Made by a program: the position numbers and the translations under genes. The notes below the pieces were generated by a model, which saw nothing but the letters and a program-made list of their open reading frames with translations, ran no database searches and was not told the origin of the DNA. Shown here piece after piece: positions 56,111 to 64,000 of a stretch of 64,000 bases of DNA (positions within the stretch are counted from its first letter, which is position 1; each line of letters starts with the position of its first letter). This DNA comes from Selaginella moellendorffii. Taxonomy: Eukaryota > Streptophyta > Lycopodiopsida > Selaginellales > Selaginellaceae. The stretch is from the NCBI RefSeq assembly GCF_000143415.4, contig NW_003314326.1, positions 59,414 to 123,413 of the forward strand, in the 5' to 3' direction.

Positions 56111-58236
56111 GAATTCCCTTCTTATGATGTTGTTAAAAGAGTTAGACTGCCTCTAATACTCGAAGAATGATATTAATATTTTCTTCAAGATCTTGTTTCA
56201 GATATGGCAAGAGTGCTTGATATAGATACACTAGTATATTTATTTAGTGTCTTATGTGTTATTTTTTATTTGAATAAAACAAATGGTTGCATGGGTTTGA
56301 TAAATTTTCTTGAGCATTGTTGCAAATGCCTAAGAGCATGTTTGGAAGGTTTGCACGTGTGGATGTACAAAAAAATCAAATAAAAATTAAAAACACACAG
56401 CTATTATGATTTTATGGTGAAGAACAATATTTCATTGGTGAACACCATCAGTGAGTGCTGAATATAAGATATTTAGGCCACTCTTTAATGTAATATGAAA
56501 GTCATGCATAGTTTTTTCAAAAGTTTAATTCATTATGAATAAAGTGGAGAATTTTATATTTTCAAGAATAGCCTCAAATGTGACTAAACAAGTAGCCTCA
56601 AATGTGACTCAATATTTTCAAGAGTATCCTCAAATGTGACTAAATAAGAGATCCCTCTTCTAGATAATGTTCAAGATATTGTTATTAAAGATGGATTGCC
56701 TCATGTGCTTCAAGAGATATTTCTTCGAGATCTTGCTCTAGATATGGCTAAAACTCTTGAAAAAATAAACATAAATTATTTTTAGTGTCCCATATACTAC
56801 TTTTATTTGGATAAGAGGAAAGGCTACATGGGTCTGAAAAATTTCCTAGAACAATATTAGAATTGCCCAAGAATTGGTGTGGAAAATGTGCATACATGGA
56901 TGTATAGAAAAATCAAGAAAGAGTTAAGAACACATAACCATTATCACTTTATGGTGAAGGGTAATATTCTATTAGTAAATACTACATCCACAAGTGCTGA
57001 ATATAGTATTTTAAGGTCATCTTACTAAAGTTCTAGCTATTAATAGTTCTTATGCTATGATATTATCCATACCCCCCCCGCCCTCATGAAAATGGTATTT
57101 ATTGTAATCATAATACTCATCATTATGAAATTTGATAGACTAGCACTATAATTATCTTTGACACTGACACTGTCACTGTCAATATCTTTGACACTGACAT
57201 TGTCACTATCACTATCATATTGACATGTGACATGCTTTTCTCATCACAAGTGGATGCATTCAACTCTCTTTTACTGTATCATTGATAAATAGATTTTTTA
57301 TATGACTCCTTCTCAATTCAAGGGAAGACTCATATTGCATATGTTGTGCCATTCATACATAGGAAGACTTGTAGAGCTCATTGTATTAGAGATTTATGAT
57401 ATAGAGGAAAACTAAATATGTATTGCATATAAGTTTTTAAAACATCATAAAAGATGGTATTTGAAGAATTCATATTCTTCAATTACAAACACCGATTTGC
57501 TAGAGTTATGTGCCGTCTCGACCATCAAACCACTACCTACTATGCAATCAATGACAACACCTCTATTTGGACAATAAAGCTTAAGTAGGATATGCATTGC
57601 CGATGAAGATTGGAATCAATACCCAGACAATGTGTTGTAGATGTTGTTATCTACGAGATTTGGTATGATGTTAGGAGAGCTATCATACCTTGGCAAAACC
57701 TGTGTAACTTCAAAAACCTAAAGGCAACAAAATGGAGAGTTTTATTTTGCATTACCAAGATCACCCACTATTTTGTTTCTCCCAAAGTCTTGTTTTAGAA
57801 AGTTTTATTTGCTATTGTTTTGATTTTTCTCTTGGTTCTATTTCATTAGAGGCTATGATTCACAACAACACTAGTGTAATTGGATGATTGGAGTTTCCTT
57901 TTTTGAGTGTGGGTGAAAGTGGACAACATTTGGATTTGCAACATTCCAAGTCTAAGGAGATTCGAGTTTTTGGATCTCCAATCAAAGTGCAAGGCTACAA
58001 TCTTGCTAAAAAAAATGTGAAGCAAGAGTTGGTCATCATCATTTCTTCCTCTTCTAGTTCTAGTGAAGATTAGCCAAGAATCTGCTAACTCTAATTTTAC
58101 CAATATTCAAAGTTGTTTGCAACACTTTTTAATTTTCTCACCTCTTTATCAATGTGCGCTCATTTTTGCATAAGCCTGTTAGTGAGCTCCCATCTACATA
58201 CAATGGCAATATCTTCTTTGAACTACCACCTCTTGT
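56111..58236 (+). pseudogene. Unidentified coding relic with internal duplication, part 1
   Basis: Two diverged copies of a segment lie at about 56,130-56,470 and 56,690-57,010: both give NGCMGL/KGYMGL...NFLE and WMYKKIK/WMYRKIK followed by TH..Y.FMVK. Further down, DEDWNQYPDNVL and YEIWYDV (about 57,600-57,670) and LPRSP. There are many stops and frame changes. I do not recognise the family. The relic appears to continue at 62,120 beyond the inserted gag-only element. Confidence 0.45.
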
Positions 58237-58423
58237 TGTTAGGGCGTGGCCACCGAAAGAGTGAGAGAGACAGAGGGAATACTTTGGCCCTCAAAATATT
58301 CCCCATCTTCCTTGTATAAAACCCTTGCCCCACAAGGGCAAAGGGGGGCATTTTGTGAAGAGCATTGAAGCATTTCTCGTGTTTGAGCGAGCGTTGGGGG
58401 AGGCGCCCCTCCTTCCCCTAACA
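58237..58423 (+). repeat. 5' LTR of the gag-only element
   Basis: Contains TTGTATAAAACCCTTG, a good TATA box, about 80 bp after the LTR start, and CCCCACAAGGGCAAAG. Paired with 61,932-62,119. Confidence 0.9.
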
Positions 58424-59189
58424 AATGGTGACCCGGCGTGATGTGCAAGACTTTCTGAAGCATCATTTCTCTCTTTTTCTTTTGGCCGCAGACTTTGGGA
58501 AGGAATTCCTTGTTTGTCTTACGGTGGTTTTGTTTGAGCTTGGGTGTGTTGGATAGGTTTGGAACTCCTCTTTCTAGCAAGGTATAGCGCTCATTAAGCC
58601 ATGCAGTATTTGAAGAGATACAATGTTTCTTGGCTCGGTTGAATGAGCATTTTGGGGTTTTCACTTTCTCACATGGATCCTCAGCTAAATTTTTCAAGGT
58701 AGTGCATTTGGGCTTATAGATATGGCCTAGATCTATGAGTAATGGTGGTTCTTGGCTCTAAATTTGGGCGAATTAACGGCATGCAAAAGGATTTTCTTCT
58801 CCAGCTAAGGATTTTCTTCATCTTTGTAGCAGGAATTCGTGCTCCTCCGGGCTTTGTTTTGGATGCCGTTTGTTTCTAGAGGTGCTCCTGGTCCAAGGCT
58901 TTCCAGAAATACTAACGGTTCCTCAATATCGATCTACATCACGGACATGCACATGTTTTTCCACAATGTTGGCGTTTTGGGCTAACTCTTCGTGGATTTC
59001 AGGGAATATTAAGGCAGATTCTTCCCACATTCCTACAATAGAGGGTAGACAGGGCTGAGCCCTTTTTAAAAAGCCCACCAACAGTCAAAATGGAGAAGGA
59101 TCAAGACCAGAGGACTCATTTTTCTCTTTTGGGTTAAACTTTATTGGGGGTTCCTTGGGAACGAAGCAATCTTCAAGGAACAGGTAGTT

Positions 59190-59345
59190 ATAGGAACAAG
59201 AACAAGAGGAGCAGGAACAAGAGTTGCTGTAGGAACAGGAACAGAAGGAGTAGAAACAAGAGTTGGCGTAGGAACAGGGACAGTAAGAATAGGCACAGGG
59301 ATAGGAGTTGGTGTTGGAGTGGGTGCAAGAGTAAAAGTGAGAGCA
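59190..59345 (+). repeat. Tandem AGGAACAAGAACAAG-type repeat
   Basis: Degenerate repeats of GGAACAAGAGTTG / GGAACAGGAACAG in the leader, followed by GGTTATAGGTTCCCGG palindromic text that recurs at about 61,328-61,385. Confidence 0.6.
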
Positions 59346-59921
59346 GGTGGGGTTACCAGTTATAGGTTATAGGTTCCCGGTTACCAGCTACTAGCTACTC
59401 CAGTAGCTACTCCAGCAGCTATTTCGGCGGTTACCCTACGGGCCAATGGTTACATGTGCTTGAGGCCTACATCTACTTCCCTTTCAGCCCTTATTTCTCT
59501 TCGTCACAGGCATTTTGGATAGCTTTGAGCAGCTTGGGCACAAGTCTGTAGTCTTCTTGCTCCTGTCCACCCAGTTGCCTTGACCGGGCATGTGCAGTGT
59601 TTAGGGTATTTGATGCTGGTACAAACTAGACATACAACAAACTAGCACCTTTTTACCATACCTCAAGGCCCTAAGGTACAAAGTAAACTTTCTAACATCC
59701 AAAGGTAGCTTAGGTACAACACAGCACCTTCTCGGGCCGAGTCCCCTTCTTCCTCAGTAGATTCTAGTGACTTAGATCTACAAGCTATGGCGTAGCCACC
59801 TTTAGCTCGGCCTCAGCTCCATGTTCTACAGAGGGGGAGTGATCTGCCAACCTTCTCAAGTGTTGGAACAGCCTCTCCAGCATCGCACATCAGTTGCTTT
59901 GATTACTACTGCACCACAAAC

Positions 59922-61070
59922 ATGATTGTCGATGATGATCGTATGTGTCGTGACTTCTTGCAGTTTCTTGAAGGCAAAGCAGCAATTTGGGCAGATTCTC
60001 TCCTCCCACAGGACCGGACAGACTTTCAGACACTACTTGCTTCTTTCAAAGAACGCTTCGTTGAAGAAAAACCCACAAATTGGCTACTTGTTGACCTCTT
60101 TTCGTTCTGGCAGGGTGCTCACGAGTCTATTCCTGACTACATCACATGGTTTCAAGCTTACTGAAAGCAGTGTTGGGATCGTAGAGTGGTCCAAGATGAG
60201 CAACAGGGGATCACGGCATTCATAGAGCGTTTGCGTGGGAACTTGCAGCAGAAACTACTTAAGAAGACATTTAGCTCTTGCCGCGAGGCATTTTCGTTTG
60301 CCACAAAGCTGGAAAGAGAGCTTCTGGTTGGCCTGGGGATTGCTAGAGTTGATTTCGACCAAACCATCATCCCGTCAGAGTCACCTTGTGCAGCTGTTCA
60401 CCCGTCCACATTGAAGCCCATCGCTATCGAGCATACACCTTCGGCTCTTGAGAACTTTGCCAATGAGATGCGGCAGCTGAAGGAGATCATTCTTCAACAG
60501 CAATCACACCATGACAAACTGCTCCAAGAGCTGGTGGAGTCCAGGAAAGAAGCTGCTACAGCTCGGGAACACAAATTTAAGTCCCGTTGGTGCACTCACT
60601 ACGAGACGAACACACACAACACGCAGTGCTGCTTCAAGCTTCACCCAGAGCTTCAGCCTCCATCTTTTCAACATGTCCAACAACATCCCTTCACTAATAA
60701 TTCCACATCGTCTCGAGGTCCAAAGACGTATCAGGAGCAGTTGGAGCAACAAGCAATTGAGGTAGCCCCTTCGTCAAGCAAAAGCAAGGCACCAGCCTCA
60801 TCGGTCAACACGATTTTGGTAGCCATCACTAATCACTTCCAGCCGCATTGCCTGCACTTATCTTTAGATGTCTATCTTGCATCTTTCATTCTTTCACCAT
60901 CATTCACATCTCCGATTGAGGTCACATTTACACCATACCACGGACACACATACATGCACCAGCAGCAAATGACACCACTTCATTTGGACCTGCCGTTTCT
61001 GAGATATCCTTACGACCATTTGCCAACAACACACCAGCTTTTCTGGAGCGACTTTCTACCAACCAGGTGA
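59922..61070 (+). pseudogene. Gag of the gag-only LTR element, one stop
   Basis: First part (59,922-60,164): DDRMCRDFLQFLEGKAAIWA and LLASFKERFVEE, a Ty3-type gag core. It ends in TGA at 60,162. The second frame (60,186-61,070) continues the domain (QQGITAFIERLRGNL, TKLERELLVGLGIA), a Gln-rich segment, and WCTHYETNTHNTQCCFKLHP, which resembles a zinc-knuckle variant. The last third is of no known domain. The protein presumably relies on a related autonomous partner for reverse transcription. Confidence 0.75.
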
Positions 61071-61931
61071 ACCTATTCACTCGAGGCACCTAGGTGGATC
61101 TTTAGGCGAGGCCACAGAAGCCGAAGCCACTTTATTCTACTCCAGCACTCAATGGACACATGCCACCTCTCTTTACCGGCAACCCAACGACTATGCCGTC
61201 CTTTTCAACTACTGACTTCTTCAGTTCGACACATCAGACTGGCCACCTTCTTAGAGAGCCACCACCATCTCGGCGCTCCACCATATTGGTGCTGGAGCAG
61301 GCGTAAGAGTAGGAGCGAGAGCATATGGTTATCGGTTATAGGTTACAGGTCCCCAGTTACTAGTTATCGGTTCCCGGCTACTCCGAGTGGTCAGCACTTA
61401 CTCTACAGGCCAATGGTTATCAATGGCCACCTTTTAAGAGTCCCACCACCATCTTGGCGCTCCACCATATCACTCCATCTTTCATTATTTTCACACTTAT
61501 ACCACCCTTGGGCAACACATCCCCTCTTCTACCTCTCTTTCTTTCTTGATTTTGGCCAATCTTTGGAGCATACTAGAAGTCATCAAGAGGCTGCATTTGC
61601 ATATTACACTTTCCTGAGCCAAAATCCAGGTACAGGTTAAGTTCTTTGGATACTCACACTCTTTTTCCCCTATTTTTCTCCCTCTTTTCACACTTTTTCT
61701 ACACTTTTTCTTCAACTTTAGAGTCTAGTTTGACTACAACGTTTCCCACCAGGTTTTCCTCCCTATCTCCAAACTTCACACCTCCCTCTTTTCTTTCTTT
61801 TCCACTTTGTTTTCTAGAGGTTCTACTATTTCACGCAGCTACCAGCACTTGGCATTAGTAGTAGAGGTACACTCTACACTCTTCAGAGGGTTCTCACGCA
61901 TCTAGAGCTAGCATGATCCACCGTGGTCGCA

Positions 61932-62119
61932 TGTTAGGGCGTGGCCACTGAGAGAGTGAGAGAAAGAGAGGGAATATTCTAGTCCTTAGAATATTCCCCA
62001 TTTTCCTTGTATAAAACCTTTGCCCCACAAGGGCAAGCAGGGGGCATTTTGTGAAGGGCATTAAAACATTTCTCGTGTTTGAGCGAGCGTTGGGGGAGGC
62101 ACCCCTCCTTCCCCCAACA
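61932..62119 (+). repeat. 3' LTR of the gag-only element
   Basis: Pairs with 58,237-58,423 with modest divergence; followed by the duplicated TTGT. Confidence 0.9.
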
Positions 62120-62700
62120 TTGTCAGCTCAAAACAAAAGGGGATGGAGACCAAGTAGAACGTCCACAACTAATACAAGATCAAGACCACACATTTTCAAC
62201 ACTTCGAAGGCATAATGTCCATGGTTCATTGTGGTGGGTATTTGGATTGTATAAATGAAGCATGCAATCAAGAGTGCGGTCAAAATTCCATATTTTTGAA
62301 GGATCTATAATCAATCCTCCCATTCCAGACACCATTAGTGTTGGATTCAAGTGCCAATTTTGCAAGAATGCTCCATTATGTCATGCCATCTGCAAGGCCA
62401 AGATGTATTACTTTCTTCCACAGGATGGAGAGGTTGGTAGAGCTATAGTACATATTGGTACACATATACATTTAATGTAGAAAGGGATACAAAAGAGTTC
62501 AATCAGCCATTTCAAAGATGTAATGTAGATAAAGATTGTAAAAAACTCATCTGCAACTCCAAAGTATGTTCAAAAGACAGTGTTAAAGGATTTTATCATA
62601 AGCACCCTATTCAATCCAAGCCATAAGAAGACTCAATTGGATGAGGCTAGCTTGTAGGAGTTACTACAAATCATGTAACATGCAACTAGCCTCTAGAGGT
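62120..62700 (+). pseudogene. Unidentified coding relic, part 2, zinc-finger-like
   Basis: Reading from about 62,150: ERPQLIQDQDHTF, LRRHNVHGSLWWVFGLYK, then FHIFEGSIINPP and GFKCQFCKNAPLCHAICKAK, followed by HIGTHIH. The C...C...C...C...H-x-H spacing suggests a zinc-binding domain of the WRKY/FLYWCH kind, common in transposase proteins. Stops follow. Probably the same relic as 56,111-58,236, interrupted by the gag-only element. Confidence 0.45.
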
Positions 62701-62990
62701 AAGAAAATAATATTACATACTTTTCAATAATATCTCTTTTACATTTTGTTTTATTTAGGATAAAATTTTAGATATGTGAATCTCGAGAGGGGAAACTCCA
62801 TAAAAAATTGAACTTATCCTTGAACTAAAATGGACCTGTCCCTACGAGTTTATCTATAGGAGTTTATTTTCAAATCAAATTATTAGTGAGTAGGAGTGCC
62901 CCTTTATCTTGAAAATATCTACTATGGGCCTTGCCTCTAGTTTAAATTTTGTCTCTCAAATGGATATGTCTAGGTCAAGTGACCTTGCTA

Positions 62991-63090
62991 ATGCATGGGT
63001 ACATTTTGTCAACTAGGTTTTACTTATTTATTCTCTATAAAACCATAGAGTCCAATTTTGACATACTTGCAATTGGAAAAAAGCAAATAG
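62991..63090 (+). repeat. Direct repeat with TATA box, copy 1
   Basis: ATGCATGGGTACATTTTGTC ... TTATTCTCTATAAAACCATA; repeated at 63,901-64,000 about 910 bp later. Looks like two LTR fragments. The repeat runs off the window end. Confidence 0.7.
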
Positions 63091-63234
63091 GGGGTTAAGG
63101 GGGCTAGAATTAAACTAAAGCTTGAGTTTGTGTCCATTGTGGTCCATGTGGTCAAAGTCCCTGGTGGGGAGTTCGAGAGACTTAAGGAGGTATACATTCC
63201 ATCGCTCCTGGACAAGTGGTGCCAAAGCCACAGT

Positions 63235-63480
63235 GGTGGTTTAAGGTTTAGAGGGTTGTAGGGGGTTCCAAATATATAGAGTATAGTTGACTAACTTGAG
63301 GTATAATCTAGCTTTCACTTGCGTGCTTATCCTTGTTCTGCATCCAGTTTGGGTTTAAGCCCAAGTTCCACACCATGCTAGTAGTGGAGTACATATGTCC
63401 TCGCATTATGCCACTAGTATGCTGAAATAGGGTCAAACTCTGTTTGGCTCCATTTTGCATACTGGTCTTGGCATTAGGAT
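63235..63480 (+). repeat. LTR-type fragment related to 23,925-24,150
   Basis: Shares GGGGGTTCCAAAT, AAGCCCAA.TTCCAC and GCATTA.GCCAC...TATGC in the same order. No gene in 62,701-64,000. Confidence 0.55.
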
Positions 63481-63900
63481 GTTAAATGCTCTAGGATTGT
63501 TTCAAGTCATTTCATGCTCCTATCCCTTCACTCCTTGGGTTGAATGCTAAAGAGTCACTCTGTGCTTTGATTCCTTCGCTCCTTGGTTGCAAGCTTGGGA
63601 GTTTGGCTCCATTCCTTCATTTAGTGGTCTAACACCCTAAAACTTGGGTTCCACTCCACTATTCTTTGGACATGTGGTATATGGCACATGGTATGTGACA
63701 TGTGGTATATAGAGGGTTTAAGTTCCACTTCGTGGTTATCCTATGGTAAATCACCATAGGATAAAGGATAAAAGCCGCACTACACACACTGACGAAAAGA
63801 GGGAACGAAGGAAAGATTGATCAGAAACGAGCTCTCTGGCTATTCTTTAGATATGGAAGCAAGGTTGGCAAAGATTAAGTGTGGTTGAGTGACTTTGCTA

Positions 63901-64000
63901 ATGCATGGGTACATTTTGTCAACCAAGTTTTACTTATTTATTCTCTATAAAACCATAGAGTTCAATTTCAATATGCTGCAACGGAAAAGAGCAAATGGGG
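63901..64000 (+). repeat. Direct repeat with TATA box, copy 2
   Basis: Second copy of the repeat at 62,991-63,090; cut by the window end. Confidence 0.7.

Larger units (their letters stand above)
58237..62119 (+). mobile_element. Non-autonomous LTR retrotransposon with only gag (TR-GAG type)
   Basis: LTRs of 187 and 188 bp (58,237-58,423 and 61,932-62,119) start TGTTAGGGCGTGGCCAC and end CTAACA / CCAACA. TTGT flanks both sides as a short target duplication. After the left LTR, ATGGTGACCCGG is a plausible tRNA primer-binding site. The interior codes for gag only; no protease, RT or integrase is seen in 3.5 kb. Confidence 0.85.

Overview
The window reads as a repeat-dense stretch of a plant nuclear genome. 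Spliceosomal introns are very short (33-60 bp, GT...AG), chromodomain Ty3/Gypsy retrotransposons are abundant, telomere-type AAACCCT motifs occur, and the relics of two host genes look plant-like. Introns of about 50-60 bp make a lycophyte such as Selaginella the best guess; this is inference, and no sequence search was run. I saw no rRNA, tRNA or bacterial-type feature.

Layout. 1-2,665: dispersed and tandem repeats. 2,666-7,802: 5'-truncated Ty3 chromovirus A with its 3' LTR. 7,803-17,071: copy 1 (inverted, truncated, decayed) of a giant TIR DNA transposon. 17,072-23,837: Ty3 element C, riddled with stops, with its integrase-chromodomain block duplicated in tandem (1,416-bp unit). 23,838-25,540: LTR-type repeats; the same family lies inverted at 1-1,030. 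25,600-31,080: an island of non-mobile genes: F-box-like relic (-), CDKAL1-type tRNA methylthiotransferase relic (-), and an intact-looking coiled-coil P-loop NTPase gene (+). 31,863-33,425: LTR of family 2. 34,424-35,380: Ty3 gag relic. 35,381-48,491: copy 2, the full-length 13.1-kb giant transposon with a terminal inverted repeat at each end. 48,492-52,010: Ty3 element B remnant and LTRs. 52,011-52,860: methyltransferase-like relic. 54,339-56,110: solo LTR with a 5-bp target duplication. 56,111-62,700: unidentified coding relic, split by a small non-autonomous gag-only LTR element (58,237-62,119). 62,991-64,000: further LTR fragments.

The most interesting system is the giant transposon. It carries (i) a gene for a DUF7869-type transposase-like protein, (ii) a divergently transcribed multi-exon gene of about 1.6 k codons with a ParB/Srx-like domain, an acidic tract and a C-terminal FCP1/NIF-type HAD domain, (iii) a small acidic ORF, and (iv) at least 24 copies of a roughly 24-bp imperfect palindrome (half-site AATGGCRTGNGG). 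The palindromes lie between genes, inside coding exons, and repeatedly inside tiny introns, where one hairpin fills nearly the whole intron. Eight consecutive introns of gene (ii) are phase 1. This looks like an element that disperses hairpin units, some of which now act as introns.

The elements share a decay signature. Stop codons at former CAG or CGA codons dominate, and two cases are visible directly between the two giant-transposon copies (CAG versus TAG, CGA versus TGA). This is what deamination of methylated cytosine would leave.
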